DNA from: Frateuria_A sp051900425
GTDB lineage: Bacteria; Pseudomonadota; Gammaproteobacteria; Xanthomonadales; Rhodanobacteraceae
Assembly (NCBI RefSeq): GCF_051900425.1
Contig: NZ_JBHZGK010000002.1
Span: forward strand, 1-64,000
DNA length: 64,000 bases
Reading direction: 5' to 3'
Below the pieces are notes generated by a model. The model was not told the DNA's origin. It searched no databases and worked only from the letters and a program-made list of their open reading frames with translations. A program made the translations under genes and the position numbers. Shown piece after piece: positions 34,062 to 43,025 of this stretch (within the stretch, counting starts at the first letter, position 1; every line of letters starts with the position of its first letter).

Positions 34062-36326
34062 TCAGTGTTCGGGATCGAAGCGCCGCGCCGATGCATGCCG
34101 TGGTTGCGGCGCCGGTGCCTGCGAGCGGGCGGGGGCCTGCCGGGGCGCCGGCGCGGCTTCGCGCTGCACCGGAGCGGCGTGCGGCACGGGCTGCCGCTGG
34201 CGGAAGTCCGGCGGACGCTGGAAGCGTTGAGGCGGCGGGGCCGACCGTGCGCGCAAGGGCGGATCGAAATCCGGCCGGCGCATGTTGGCCTGCTGCGCCG
34301 GGCGGTCGTCGTTGCGGAAGGCAGGTTCGCGACGTGCATCCGGCCGGGGAGCGCGCACGATGCGGTTCTGCACCGCGGCCTCGGGCGCGCGCTGGAAGCG
34401 GGGGCCGGCGTCCGCCTCCGGTCGGCGCACCGGTGCTCGCGGCCCATTCGCGCGCTCGAAGCGTGGCACCTGCGGCAACGTCGGCGCGGCGCGCGCCGCG
34501 CGTTCGCGGTCGGCCTCGGCGGTCGAAATGAAGCTCACGCCCGGACGGGGTTCGGCCACCGGGCGGGAGGGAGGGGTGCGCACGAAGCGCGCCGAGCGCA
34601 GCTCGCCCGGGCGCAACGGGGCTTCGCGGGGGGGCATGCGCGCGGGGTTGTTCACGCCACGGGCTTCACGTGCGTCGCCGCGAGTATCCCGTGTGTCGGC
34701 GTGGGTCCCGCGCAGGTCGGTGCGGACCGGTGCGCGGCGCACTTCCGGCTGCGCGTCTGCGCGACGGGCCGGGGCGATATGCGCGACCGCGGGCAGTGTC
34801 TGCGCATGCGGCCGCAGCACGCGCACGTGCGAGGGCGAAGCCGCGCGGGGCCGGGCCGCGTCGATGCGGTCGGCCATGCGCTCCGCGCGGGGTGCATGGC
34901 GCGCCACCACCTCGCGCCGGAAGCCCTGTGCCGGCAGCGGCCGGGCCTTGGGTCCGCGCGGCGGGGCGAAGCTGTGCTGCGTCGGCTTCGGCGCGGCGTT
35001 GCGCGTCAGCAGGCGGGCGCCGGCGAGCTTGCGCGGATCGACGTCCAGGCGATGCCGCTGCACGCGGTCGGCGCCGGCGAACACGCGTCCCGGCACCGCC
35101 GTGAAGCCGCGCGGGCCACCATCATGCAGCGCGCGCACCGGCGGGGCGATGCCGCGGTGCCAGTCGCGGTAGCGGCGGTCGACGCGGTTGACGATCACCG
35201 TGTTGTGCACGTGGATGTTGGTCACGTTGACCTGGGTGTAGTAGCGGCGGCTGCCGCGGTACCACGGGTCGTAGACGTCGCCCGGGCCGAGCGGGTACCA
35301 GCCGACCGGTGCATCCCCCACCGACACGCGCCAGTGGCTGCCGCCCACGAAGGCCACCAGCGCCGGCGCGTACACCGGGCGCCAGCCGATCGGGCCGGGC
35401 ACCCAGCACCAGCCGCGGCTGCGCCAGGCCCAGCGGCCGTAGTGGTAAGGCGCGAAGCCCCAGGGCGCGTCGTCCACCCAGGTCCAGCCCCACGGGCCGA
35501 CCCAGGCCCAGTGGCCGTCCCGGTAAGGCGCCCAGCCGGCGTCGACCTGCGACGGGTACCAGACCTGGCCGTACTCGGGGTCGCTGCGCCAGTCGCCGTA
35601 GCGGTCAAGGTCCTGGTAGCCGATCACGTCCTCGGACACGTAGCGGCGCGATCCGGAGTCGGCGTAGCGGCGGCTGCGCTCGTCGCACCAGGCATCGAAG
35701 TCGTCGCCGCCGGCCACATCTTCCACGTCGACGTCGGCCAGGGCCGAATCCGCGAAGCGGTAGCTGCGCCCGGCGATCACCAGCCGCTGCGCGTCGTTCT
35801 CGCCGTAGACCGTGGCGCTGCCGTCGAACGCGGTGACCCGCGTGCCCCGGCCGTCGCGGTCGACGTCGACGCGGTAACTGCCCGGGTGGTCTACCACCAG
35901 CGCCACGGTGGGCGTGTCGATCTCGTAGCTCTGGCCGTCGTCGAGCCGGCGCACGGTCAGGTTGAGCGTGCCCTGGGTCAGTTCCAGCTGCGCCAGCTGG
36001 TCGTCCAGCTGCAGGAAGCCCACGTCGGTGCCGCCATCCAGGCGCACCGCGGCGCCGTCCAGTTCCAGCTCGGCGCGCGCGCCGCTGTTGCTGGACAGCC
36101 GGTCGCCGGTGGTCAGCGGGCGGTTGATTCCGGCATCGCCCCAGGCCTGCGCGCCCGAGGGCAGCAGGCCCACGTCGCCTTCCAGGTAGGACAGGCGGGC
36201 GACCCGGTCGGGCGGATCGCCCGCGGTGTCGTCGGTCGCCTGCGCGTGCAGGGCACCGGCGCCGCACAGCAGCAGGGTGGCGGCGCAGGAGCGCCAGAAC
36301 AGCTGCAGTTTCGAAAGTGCACGCAT
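34062..36326 (-). CDS. Secreted FecR-domain / DUF6600 protein with Pro-Arg-rich tail
   Basis: A 754-residue protein; the ATG at 36326 follows GGAGGGAAAG, so the 16-residue longer frame is rejected. A signal peptide ends near ALHAQA (residue 30). Residues about 42-190 form a FecR-type domain (LEGDVGLLPSGAQ, GAAVRLDGGTDV, VALVVDHPGSYRV). Residues 240-340 carry the Trp/Tyr-rich DUF6600 block (WYPSQVDAGWAPYRDGHWAWVGPWGW). The remaining ~400 residues are rich in Pro, Arg and Ala and probably disordered. FecR domains usually sense in sigma/anti-sigma systems, but there is no transmembrane anchor or sigma factor gene here, so its role is unknown. Confidence 0.78.
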   Translation of the reverse strand: MRALSKLQLFWRSCAATLLLCGAGALHAQATDDTAGDPPDRVARLSYLEGDVGLLPSGAQAWGDAGINRPLTTGDRLSSNSGARAELELDGAAVRLDGGTDVGFLQLDDQLAQLELTQGTLNLTVRRLDDGQSYEIDTPTVALVVDHPGSYRVDVDRDGRGTRVTAFDGSATVYGENDAQRLVIAGRSYRFADSALADVDVEDVAGGDDFDAWCDERSRRYADSGSRRYVSEDVIGYQDLDRYGDWRSDPEYGQVWYPSQVDAGWAPYRDGHWAWVGPWGWTWVDDAPWGFAPYHYGRWAWRSRGWCWVPGPIGWRPVYAPALVAFVGGSHWRVSVGDAPVGWYPLGPGDVYDPWYRGSRRYYTQVNVTNIHVHNTVIVNRVDRRYRDWHRGIAPPVRALHDGGPRGFTAVPGRVFAGADRVQRHRLDVDPRKLAGARLLTRNAAPKPTQHSFAPPRGPKARPLPAQGFRREVVARHAPRAERMADRIDAARPRAASPSHVRVLRPHAQTLPAVAHIAPARRADAQPEVRRAPVRTDLRGTHADTRDTRGDAREARGVNNPARMPPREAPLRPGELRSARFVRTPPSRPVAEPRPGVSFISTAEADRERAARAAPTLPQVPRFERANGPRAPVRRPEADAGPRFQRAPEAAVQNRIVRAPRPDARREPAFRNDDRPAQQANMRRPDFDPPLRARSAPPPQRFQRPPDFRQRQPVPHAAPVQREAAPAPRQAPARSQAPAPQPRHASARRFDPEH

Positions 36327-36546
36327 GGGTCTTTCCCTCCGCCGTGTACGCGCCATGGAAACGGCTGACGTCACGAGGCGATGACTCGATTATGGGCTGG
36401 CGTGTCATCCCTCAGCGCGCCGGGTCGCCCACGGTTCAGCCGGCCGCCATGTGCGGTTCATGCGCCGTGCGGGTAGTGCGCGCCCGGCGGGGACATGGCG
36501 CCCCGTTCCCCAACTCCCGCCTCCCGGGTTACCATCGTCGGCGAAC

Positions 36547-36620
36547 GCGGGTGTAGCTCAATGGTAGAGCTGTAGCTTCCCAAGCTACTGACGAGGGTTC
36601 GATTCCCTTCACCCGCTCCA
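36547..36620 (+). tRNA. tRNA-Gly (anticodon CCC)
   Basis: A 74-base cloverleaf. The acceptor stem GCGGGTG pairs with CACCCGC, the D stem is GCTC/GAGC, and the anticodon stem GTAGC/GCTAC encloses TTCCCAA with CCC at 36579-36581. The T arm is GAGGG/CCCTT (one G-T pair) with loop TTCGATT, and the CCA end is encoded (36618-36620). TACCAT at 36530-36535 may be the -10 box. Confidence 0.97.
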
Positions 36621-36720
36621 GCCTGCACGCAACCCGGCCGGACGGCCGGGTTGACTTCACCTCCCCTTGAGGGGCCGGCCCGCCACGCTTTCCGGCTCTG
36701 CCCACACCATCCGTGCAGCG

Positions 36721-37218
36721 ATGACAGACGTGATCACCCTCGGTTGGCGGGAACGACTGGCACTGCCCCAACTGGGCATCGACATGCTCAAGGCCAAGCT
36801 CGACACCGGCGCCCGTTCCAGTTCCCTGCACGTGGACACGCTCGAAGCCTTCGCGCGCGATGGCGCGACGTGGCTGCGATTCTCGATGACGGTCGGCCGA
36901 CGCCTGCATCCGCGCAGCGTGCAGTGCGAGGCGCCTGCGCTGGGCCGGCGCCTGGTCACCGACACCGGCGGGCACGGCACCGAACGCTGGTTCGTACGTA
37001 CCGACGTGCTGCTGGCGGGCGAACGCTATCCGATCGAGATCAGCCTGACCGACCGCCGGCACATGCTGTTCCCGATGCTGCTGGGCCGCAGCGCACTGCT
37101 CGGGCGTTTCGCCGTCGACCCCTCGCTTTCCTACACCCAGCCACGGCCGCGCCCGGCCTTTGCGGCCGAGTCGGTGGCACGGGTCGCCAACGAACCTCAC
37201 CACGGCCAGTTTCCATGA
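36721..37218 (+). CDS. RimK-associated ATP-dependent zinc-protease family protein
   Basis: A 165-residue protein starting at ATG 36721; an in-frame ATG at 36667 is just after the tRNA and adds non-conserved residues. LGWRERLALPQLGIDMLKAKLDTGARSSSLH is the defining motif of this retropepsin-like family (Zn_protease, PF05618), with the DTGA that resembles an aspartic-protease active site. PMLLGRSALLGRFAVDP closes the domain. Members often accompany rimK, and here the stop overlaps the rimK start (ATGA). A role in handling glutamylated proteins or peptides has been proposed for the family; biochemical function is unsettled. Confidence 0.85.
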   Translation: MTDVITLGWRERLALPQLGIDMLKAKLDTGARSSSLHVDTLEAFARDGATWLRFSMTVGRRLHPRSVQCEAPALGRRLVTDTGGHGTERWFVRTDVLLAGERYPIEISLTDRRHMLFPMLLGRSALLGRFAVDPSLSYTQPRPRPAFAAESVARVANEPHHGQFP

Positions 37219-38093
37219 AGATCGCGATCCTCTCGCGCAATACGCGGCTCTACTCGACCCGCCGCCTGGTCGAGGCCGCGCGCGAACGCAGCCACGTGGT
37301 GCGCGTGCTCGACCCGTTGCGCTGCTACGTGCGCATCGCGCCGGGGCAGGCGTCGGTGCGTTACAAGGGCAAGGCGCTGCGCGACATCGACGCGGTGATC
37401 CCGCGGATCGGCACCGCCACCACCTTCTACGGCACCGCCGTGTTGCGCCAGCTCGAGATGATGGGCGTGTACACGCCCAATTCGTCCGACGCGGTGCTGC
37501 GCGCACGCGACAAGCTGCGCTGCCTGCAGATCCTCGCCTCGCACGGGCTGGACATGCCGGTGACGGTGTTCGGCGACAACCCTGACGACACCAACGACGT
37601 GCTCGCGATGCTTGGCGAGCCGCCGCACGTGATCAAGCTCAACGAAGGCAGCCAGGGCACCGGCGTGGTGCTGGCCGAGAAGCGCAGCGCCTCGCAGAGC
37701 GTGATCGAGGCCTTCCGCGGCCTGTACGCCAACTTCCTGGTGCAGGAGTTCATCGCCGAAGCCAAGGGCAGCGACCTGCGCTGCTTCGTGGTCGGCAAGA
37801 AGGTGATCGCGGCGATGCAGCGCGAGGCGAGCCCGGGCGACTTCCGCGCCAACCTGCACCGCGGCGGCACCGCGGTGAAGGCCACCCTGAGCGCGGAAGA
37901 GAAGCGCATCGCCATCCGCGCCGCCGGCGCGCTGGGGCTGGGCATCGCCGGCGTGGACCTGCTGCGCTCCGATCGCGGCCCCCTGCTGCTGGAGGTCAAT
38001 GCCTCGCCCGGCCTGGAGGGGATCGAGACGGCCACCGGCGTGGACGTCTCCGGCCACATCATCCGGCACCTGGAAGAACAGGCACGCGCCTGA
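37215..38093 (+). CDS. rimK: RimK-type ATP-grasp ligase (ribosomal protein S6 glutamate ligase)
   Basis: A 292-residue ATP-grasp protein beginning MKIAILSRNTRLYSTRRLVEAA, as RimK does. DAVIPRIGTATTFYG and NSSDAVLRARDKLRCLQIL form the N-terminal domains. VIKLNEGSQGTGVVLAE, FLVQEFIAEAKGSDLRCFVVG and LLLEVNASPGLEGIE carry the ATP and metal ligands. The enzyme adds glutamate residues to the C terminus of ribosomal protein S6. It is translationally coupled to the upstream zinc-protease family gene. Confidence 0.93.
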   Translation: MKIAILSRNTRLYSTRRLVEAARERSHVVRVLDPLRCYVRIAPGQASVRYKGKALRDIDAVIPRIGTATTFYGTAVLRQLEMMGVYTPNSSDAVLRARDKLRCLQILASHGLDMPVTVFGDNPDDTNDVLAMLGEPPHVIKLNEGSQGTGVVLAEKRSASQSVIEAFRGLYANFLVQEFIAEAKGSDLRCFVVGKKVIAAMQREASPGDFRANLHRGGTAVKATLSAEEKRIAIRAAGALGLGIAGVDLLRSDRGPLLLEVNASPGLEGIETATGVDVSGHIIRHLEEQARA

Positions 38094-38270
38094 GCTTTTC
38101 TTCACGCGTGCTGCACTAGAACGTGCGCGCCGGGCACGTCCGTTAACGGCCGTATGAGACGCGGTTAACCGCACCGTAACCGCCCGGGCCCTATAAAGGC
38201 TCCACTGCAATGTGTTGGCGGCGACCGCTCGGTCGACACCGGCAGATTCGGTATCGGGGCAGTAAGCTTG

Positions 38271-38313
38271 GGCCCAGGTGCAGCGACGACGAGTCGGGCA
38301 TCTGGGCCTTTTT
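38271..38313 (+). terminator. Terminator-like hairpin in the leader
   Basis: GGCCCAGGTGC (38271-38281) pairs with GCATCTGGGCC (38298-38308, one G-T pair) and is followed by TTTTTATT. It lies 90 bases before the response-regulator start, after any upstream gene's stop by 180 bases. Confidence 0.65.
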
Positions 38314-38347
38314 ATTGCCCGTGGTCCGGCACAGCCGGCCACCCGTA

Positions 38348-38370
38348 CGGCAAGCTTGTTAAGCTTGCCG
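38348..38370 (+). promoter_or_regulatory. Perfect palindrome before response-regulator gene
   Basis: CGGCAAGCTT and AAGCTTGCCG are exact inverted copies around GTT, 33 bases before the start codon. It could be an operator or an RNA hairpin near the ribosome-binding site. Confidence 0.5.
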
Positions 38371-38402
38371 CCTTGATCGACCAGTGGCCTTTGGAGTGGC
38401 GC

Positions 38403-39089
38403 ATGCGTGTCCTTGTGATCGAAGACAACAGCGATATCGCGACCAACATTGGCGACTACCTGGAAGACCGCGGCCACGTGGTCGACTTCGCCGGCGACGG
38501 CGTGACCGGCCTGCACCTGGCCGTGGTGCACGACTTCGACGTGATCGTGCTCGACCTCACCCTGCCGGGCATGGACGGCCTGGACGTGGCGCGCAAGCTG
38601 CGCCACGAGGCGCACAAGCAGACCCCGGTGCTGATGCTGACCGCGCGCGATGCGCTGGAACAGAAGCTCACCGGCTTCGAGTCCGGCGCCGACGACTACA
38701 TGACCAAGCCGTTCGCGCTGCAGGAACTGGCCGCGCGGCTGGAAGTGCTGGCGCGCCGCGGCAAGGGCCCGCAGAGCCGCGTGCTGAAGGTCGCCGACCT
38801 CACCTACAACCTGGACACGCTCACCGTCAGCCGCGACGGCAAGTCGATCCAGTTGAACCCGATCGGCCTGAAGCTTCTGCAGGCGCTGATGGAGGCCAGC
38901 CCCTCGGTGGTCACCCGCCAGGACCTGGAGCAGCGCGTGTGGGGCGAGGAGCTGCCCGATTCCGATTCGCTGCGCGTGCACATCCACGGCCTGCGCGCGG
39001 CGATCGACAAGCCGTTCGACAAGCCGCTGATCCACACGCGCCACGGCATCGGTTACCGCATGGTCGAGCCGGATGCTGTCCAGGCGTAA
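38403..39089 (+). CDS. OmpR-family response regulator
   Basis: A 228-residue protein beginning MRVLVIEDNSDI at 38403. The receiver domain has the acidic pair E7/D8, phospho-acceptor D51 in VLDLTLPGMDG, T80 and K102. The C-terminal half is a winged helix with VVTRQDLEQRVWG and HIHGLRAAIDKP, typical of OmpR/PhoB regulators. It overlaps the sensor kinase gene by 17 bases. The pair resembles ColRS-like or QseBC-like systems of xanthomonads, but the signal and targets cannot be named from sequence. Confidence 0.92.
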   Translation: MRVLVIEDNSDIATNIGDYLEDRGHVVDFAGDGVTGLHLAVVHDFDVIVLDLTLPGMDGLDVARKLRHEAHKQTPVLMLTARDALEQKLTGFESGADDYMTKPFALQELAARLEVLARRGKGPQSRVLKVADLTYNLDTLTVSRDGKSIQLNPIGLKLLQALMEASPSVVTRQDLEQRVWGEELPDSDSLRVHIHGLRAAIDKPFDKPLIHTRHGIGYRMVEPDAVQA

Positions 39090-40365
39090 GCTGCGGTTCC
39101 GCCTGATCGTCTCCTTCGCGCTGTTCGGCTTCGGCCTCAGCGCGTTGTTTGCTTTTGCGGCGCTCAACATCCGCACGCGGGTGGAGGACCAGCTGGTCAA
39201 CGCCAGCCTGCTCGACGACGCCCGGTACGCGAACCATTACGCCCAGGAGCATCCCAACGCGCCGGGCCCCGGTTCGCAGCTGATCACCGGCATGACCAAG
39301 AGCGACCGCACGCTCTACAAGGCGCCGCTGGCCTGGCAGGGCCTGGATACCGGTGTGCATGACATCTTCGAGCAGGGCGAGGATGGCAAGCAGCACCACT
39401 ACAAGCTCGCGGTCTATCGCGAAAACCACATCATCAGCTTCGTCCGCTACGACGTGACGCGCGAGGAGCTGGGCAAGCAGCAATTGCTGATCAGCGTGAT
39501 CGCAGCGGTGTTCCTGTTCGGCCTGCTCTCGCTTGCGATCGGCCTGTGGCTCTCGCGCAAGGTGTTGAAGCCGGTCAGCGAACTGGCGGCGCGCCTGCGC
39601 GATTTCCGCAAGGCTGGCAAGGCCGAGCCGCTGGCATCGCATTTCGCCGACGACGAAGTGGGCGAGCTGGCGCTGGCGCTGGACGAATACGCCGCCCGGC
39701 TTACCGCGATGGTCGAGCGCGACCGCGAATTCAACTCCGACGTCAGCCATGAACTGCGCACGCCGCTGGCGGTGATCGCAAGCACCACCGAGCTGCTGCA
39801 GGGCTCGCCCGATTTGACCGACAAGCTGCGCGAGCGGTTGAAGCGCATCGAGCGCGCCTCGCGCCAGGCCACCGAGCTGATCGAGGCCCTGTTGCTGCTC
39901 TCGCGCGCCGAACGCCGCGGTCCCACCCGTGGCGAGACCACGGAAGTGGCCAAGGTCGCCGCCGACGTGATCGAGAGCCAGCGTCCCCAGATGCGCGACA
40001 AGCCGCTGGACATCGAGCTGACCATCCGCGATGCGGTGAGCGTGAACGCGCCGGCCTCGGTGCTTTCCGTCGCGCTCACCAACCTGATCGGCAACGCGAT
40101 CAAGTACACGCTCGAAGGCCTGGTGAAGGTCGAGGTAGGCAACGGCCGCATCGAGGTGATCGACACCGGCCCGGGTATCAAGCCGGAGGATGCCGAACGG
40201 CTGTTCCAGCGCGGCGTGCGCGGCGAGGGCGCCGGCGGCAGCGGCGCCGGTCTCGGCCTGGCAATCGTGCGGCGGCTGTGCGACCTGTATGGATGGCAGG
40301 TTTCGATGCGTCCGCGCGGCGACGCCAACGGCGCCATCGCCAGCCTGGTGTTCGAACCCGCCTAG
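39073..40365 (+). CDS. Membrane sensor histidine kinase
   Basis: A 430-residue protein. Transmembrane segments at about 9-31 and 137-160 enclose a ~105-residue periplasmic sensor region. HAMP-like residues to about 212 lead to the H-box FNSDVSHELRTPLAVIAS (H226). The ATPase domain follows with NLIGNAIKYT (N box), DTGPGIKPEDAERLF (G1) and GGSGAGLGLAIVRRL (G2). It is the partner of the overlapping response regulator. The sensed signal is unknown. Confidence 0.92.
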   Translation: MLSRRKLRFRLIVSFALFGFGLSALFAFAALNIRTRVEDQLVNASLLDDARYANHYAQEHPNAPGPGSQLITGMTKSDRTLYKAPLAWQGLDTGVHDIFEQGEDGKQHHYKLAVYRENHIISFVRYDVTREELGKQQLLISVIAAVFLFGLLSLAIGLWLSRKVLKPVSELAARLRDFRKAGKAEPLASHFADDEVGELALALDEYAARLTAMVERDREFNSDVSHELRTPLAVIASTTELLQGSPDLTDKLRERLKRIERASRQATELIEALLLLSRAERRGPTRGETTEVAKVAADVIESQRPQMRDKPLDIELTIRDAVSVNAPASVLSVALTNLIGNAIKYTLEGLVKVEVGNGRIEVIDTGPGIKPEDAERLFQRGVRGEGAGGSGAGLGLAIVRRLCDLYGWQVSMRPRGDANGAIASLVFEPA

Positions 40366-40371
40366 AGCTGC

Positions 40372-40425
40372 TCCCTTTCCCCTCCGGTGAGAGGGTTGGG
40401 GTGAGGGGCGGGGCTCGCGGGAACA
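40372..40425. repeat. Single copy of the CCTCACCCCAACCC-type repeat
   Basis: CCCTTTCCCCTCCGGTGAGAGGGTTGGGGTGAGGGG matches half of the unit in the array at 27676-28261. Confidence 0.6.
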
Positions 40426-40431
40426 TCGGAT

Positions 40432-40461
40432 AAAAAAAGGGCCACGTTGCGGCCCTTTTTT
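40432..40461. terminator. Bidirectional terminator between kinase gene and ilvE
   Basis: AAAAAAA precedes and TTTTTT follows a stem of GGGCC (40439-40443) and GGCCC (40451-40455), so both convergent genes can use it. Confidence 0.8.
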
Positions 40462-40481
40462 CAGCGAGGCGCTGTGGTCGC

Positions 40482-41399
40482 TCAGACCGGTTCCAGCCAG
40501 CCCCACTGGTCGTTGGTGCGACCATCGAACAGGCCGAAGTACAGCTCCTGCAGCCGGCGCGTCACGCGGCCGGCGGTGCCGTTGCCGACCTGCTTGCCGT
40601 CGATCGAACGGATCGGCGTGACCTCCGCCGCGGTGCCGCACATCAGCACCTCGTCGGCCAGGTACAGGTACTCGCGCGGCAGGTCGCGCTCGACCACCTC
40701 GATGCCGTCCTCGTGCGCCAGCGTCTTGAGCGTGTCGCGGGTGATGCCGGTCAGGATCGAGGCGCTGGCCGGCGTGGTGTGCAGCACGCCGTCGAAGACC
40801 AGGAACAGGTTCTCGCCCGCGCCTTCGCTGAGCAGGCCGGTGTTGGACAGCGCGATGCCTTCGCCGAAGCCCAGCCGGCGCGCCTCGCGCGCGATCAGCT
40901 GGCCGGACAGGTAGTTGCCGCCGGCCTTGGCGCCGGCCGGGATGGTGTTCGGGGCGAAGCGCTGCCAGCTCGATACGCAGGCAGTGATGCCCTGTTCCAG
41001 CGCCTCCGGCCCGAGGTACGGACCCATCGGCCAGGCAGCGACGGCCACGTCGATCGGCGTCTCGGCCGAAAGGCCGAAGCCACCCAGACCGCGGTAGGCC
41101 ACCGGGCGCAGGTAGGCGGCGGTGAGGCCGTTCTTCTTGATCACCTCGCGGCAGGCCGCGGCCAGCTCGTCCTGCGAGTAGGGCAACACCATGTCGTAGA
41201 TGCGCGCCGACTGGTACAGGCGCTTGAGGTGGTCGGTCAGGCGGAAGATCGCCGCGCCGTCGGGCGTGGCGTAACTGCGGATGCCTTCGAACACGGACGA
41301 ACCGTAATGCAGCGCATGCGACATCACGTGGGTGGTGGCCTCGCGCCACGGCTTGATCGTGCCGTTCTGCCAGATCCACTCGGGGTACTGCTGCGCCAT
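40482..41399 (-). CDS. ilvE: Branched-chain amino acid aminotransferase
   Basis: A 305-residue fold-type IV PLP enzyme with AAGGAGA before the ATG. HALHYGSSVFEGIRSY near the N terminus, the active-site Lys region GAKAGGNYLSGQLIAREA, and DEVLMCGTAAEVTPIRSIDGKQVG are IlvE signatures. It transfers amino groups between glutamate and the keto acids of Leu, Ile and Val. The single-gene setting and convergent terminator suggest independent expression. Confidence 0.94.
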   Translation of the reverse strand: MAQQYPEWIWQNGTIKPWREATTHVMSHALHYGSSVFEGIRSYATPDGAAIFRLTDHLKRLYQSARIYDMVLPYSQDELAAACREVIKKNGLTAAYLRPVAYRGLGGFGLSAETPIDVAVAAWPMGPYLGPEALEQGITACVSSWQRFAPNTIPAGAKAGGNYLSGQLIAREARRLGFGEGIALSNTGLLSEGAGENLFLVFDGVLHTTPASASILTGITRDTLKTLAHEDGIEVVERDLPREYLYLADEVLMCGTAAEVTPIRSIDGKQVGNGTAGRVTRRLQELYFGLFDGRTNDQWGWLEPV

Positions 41400-41460
41400 G
41401 GCGATTCTCCTTGCAGGGGACCGCCCATGATAACCGTTGGGCGCCGTTGCCCGCGCGTGC

Positions 41461-41958
41461 CTACTCCGGGCGCAGCCACAGGCAGCCGGCGCGTGGCTCG
41501 ATCGCGAAGCGCGTCTGGTCGGCTTGGTCGCTGCCGTCCTCGGGCACGGTGCTCACCACCAGCTCCGAGCCACTGCCGTCGGGTGGCAGGTCGATGCCTA
41601 CCAGCGGTCGCCGCATCAAGGCGGCCAGTGCGCGGATGTCGGCCACTACGGCGTGCTCGCCGTAACCGCCCCACAGGATCAGTCCGGCCAGACGGTTGGC
41701 GTCGGCGTTGGCGAACGCGTCGATTACCGCGCCGCGCAGCTGGTCCACGTCGACGGCGCATGTGACCGCGGGCGGGCGCAACGAAGGCGCCTCGGCCGCC
41801 GCTGATGACGTGGGCGCAGGCGTGGCCTGCAGATTGGCGCAGGGTTGATCGGTGAACACCGGATGGCCGTCCGCGGCGATGCAGTGGTAGATCGGCGACT
41901 GCCCGCGGGCGGGCAGGGCGGCGATGGCCAGCAACAGCAAAAGGGCGAGGCGCAGCAT
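41461..41958 (-). CDS. Exported DUF4124-like protein
   Basis: A 165-residue protein starting MLRLALLLLLAIAALPARG at 41958, a clear signal peptide; the 16 codons upstream are polar. Residues about 22-45 (IYHCIAADGHPVFTDQPCAN) match the DUF4124 pattern of small exported proteins. The rest is not recognised. It overlaps no gene and ends 62 bases before ilvE. Function unknown. Confidence 0.7.
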   Translation of the reverse strand: MLRLALLLLLAIAALPARGQSPIYHCIAADGHPVFTDQPCANLQATPAPTSSAAAEAPSLRPPAVTCAVDVDQLRGAVIDAFANADANRLAGLILWGGYGEHAVVADIRALAALMRRPLVGIDLPPDGSGSELVVSTVPEDGSDQADQTRFAIEPRAGCLWLRPE

Positions 41959-41989
41959 CGCCCGAGCATAGTGGCCCGATGCGGAAGCT

Positions 41990-42814
41990 TCAGTGCAGTT
42001 GCGCAAGGACCGCTTGCGTCGCCCTGGCGCGATTCAGCGTGTAGAAGTGCAGCCCCGGCGCGCCACCGTCGAGCAGGCGCCGGCACAATTGCGCGACGAC
42101 CTCGGCACCCAGCGCGCGGATCGCTTCGGCGTCGTCGCCGTGGGCCTGCATGCGCTTGGCGATCCAGCGCGGGATCTCCGCGCCGCAGGCGTCGGAGAAG
42201 CGCTTGAGCTGGCTGAAGTTGGTGACGGGCATGATGCCCGGCACGATCGGCACGCCGACGCCCAGCCGGCGCACGTCGTCGACGAAGCGGAAATACGCAT
42301 CCGGGTTGAAGAAGTACTGCGTGATCGCCCCATTGGCGCCCGCATCGATCTTGGCCTTGAAGTGAACCAGGTCGCGCAGCGCATCCTCCGCCTGCGGATG
42401 GACTTCCGGATAGGCGGCCACTTCGATCTGGAAATGGTCGCCGGAGTGCTCGCGGATGAACGCGACCAGCTCGGCCGCGTAACGGAAGTCGCCTGGCGAG
42501 GCCATGCCGGAGGGCAGGTCGCCGCGCAGTGCCACGATGCGCCGGTACCCGGCGGCACGGTAGCCATCGAGCAGCGCGGAGATCTCGGCGCGCGTACCGC
42601 CCATGCACGAGAGGTGTGGCGCTACCGGCAGTCCGTGTTCGCGGTGCAGCCGCGCCACCGTGTCGCCGGTGTAGCTCAGCGTCGAGCCGCCCGCGCCGAA
42701 CGTCACCGAGACATAGTCCGGCGCGTACGCCTTCAACGTCTGCGCGGCGCGATCCAGTTGCGCACGCTGCTCATCGGTCTTGGGCGGGAAGAATTCGAAG
42801 CTGATCGCGGGCAT
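41990..42814 (-). CDS. metF: Methylenetetrahydrofolate reductase
   Basis: A 274-residue protein; the ATG at 42814 (MPAISFEFFPPKT) with AAGGAC upstream gives the normal length, while the longer frame from 42925 is not homologous. FEFFPPKTDE, VSVTFGAGGS, PHLSCMGGTRAEI, ALRGDLPSG and KIDAGANGAITQYFFN are family motifs for the FAD-dependent TIM barrel. It makes 5-methyltetrahydrofolate for methionine synthesis, linking to ahcY and metK in this window. Confidence 0.95.
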   Translation of the reverse strand: MPAISFEFFPPKTDEQRAQLDRAAQTLKAYAPDYVSVTFGAGGSTLSYTGDTVARLHREHGLPVAPHLSCMGGTRAEISALLDGYRAAGYRRIVALRGDLPSGMASPGDFRYAAELVAFIREHSGDHFQIEVAAYPEVHPQAEDALRDLVHFKAKIDAGANGAITQYFFNPDAYFRFVDDVRRLGVGVPIVPGIMPVTNFSQLKRFSDACGAEIPRWIAKRMQAHGDDAEAIRALGAEVVAQLCRRLLDGGAPGLHFYTLNRARATQAVLAQLH

Positions 42815-42847
42815 GGGCGACAGGTCCTTGCAGGCAGGCGGCCATTC

Positions 42848-42874
42848 TATCCGTTCATCGCGATAAAAGGATAG
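42848..42874 (-). promoter_or_regulatory. Inverted repeat upstream of metF
   Basis: CTATCC and GGATAG flank a 15-base AT-richer core 33-60 bases before the start. A related TATCC/GGATA pair is near the metK start. Could be an operator of a methionine regulator; unproven. Confidence 0.25.
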
Positions 42875-43025
42875 ATGACCAAAGCTGGTCGCCCGCCCGC
42901 CGCCCTCCCGCCGACCCGCCTGCACAACCGTTCATCGCCACGGCTGACCGCTCGTCATGTTTTTCGCCAGCGAGGGTTCGCGGGCGCGCAGGCTTCTCCC
43001 ATCCCGACCCGACAGGAGATCTGCC

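Larger units (their letters stand above)
38094..38402 (+). promoter_or_regulatory. Leader region before two-component operon, possible small RNA
   Basis: This 309-base gap holds CCCTATAAAGG (38190-38200; TATAAA as possible -10), a terminator-like hairpin at 38271-38313 and a palindrome at 38348-38370. A transcript from the TATAAA box would be about 110 bases to the T run. It could be a small RNA or an attenuated leader of the response-regulator gene. Confidence 0.4.

Noticed and set aside
37197..39200. Long minus-strand frames opposite rimK and the response regulator
   Set aside because: Same explanation: the plus-strand genes carry full families of motifs, the minus frames none.
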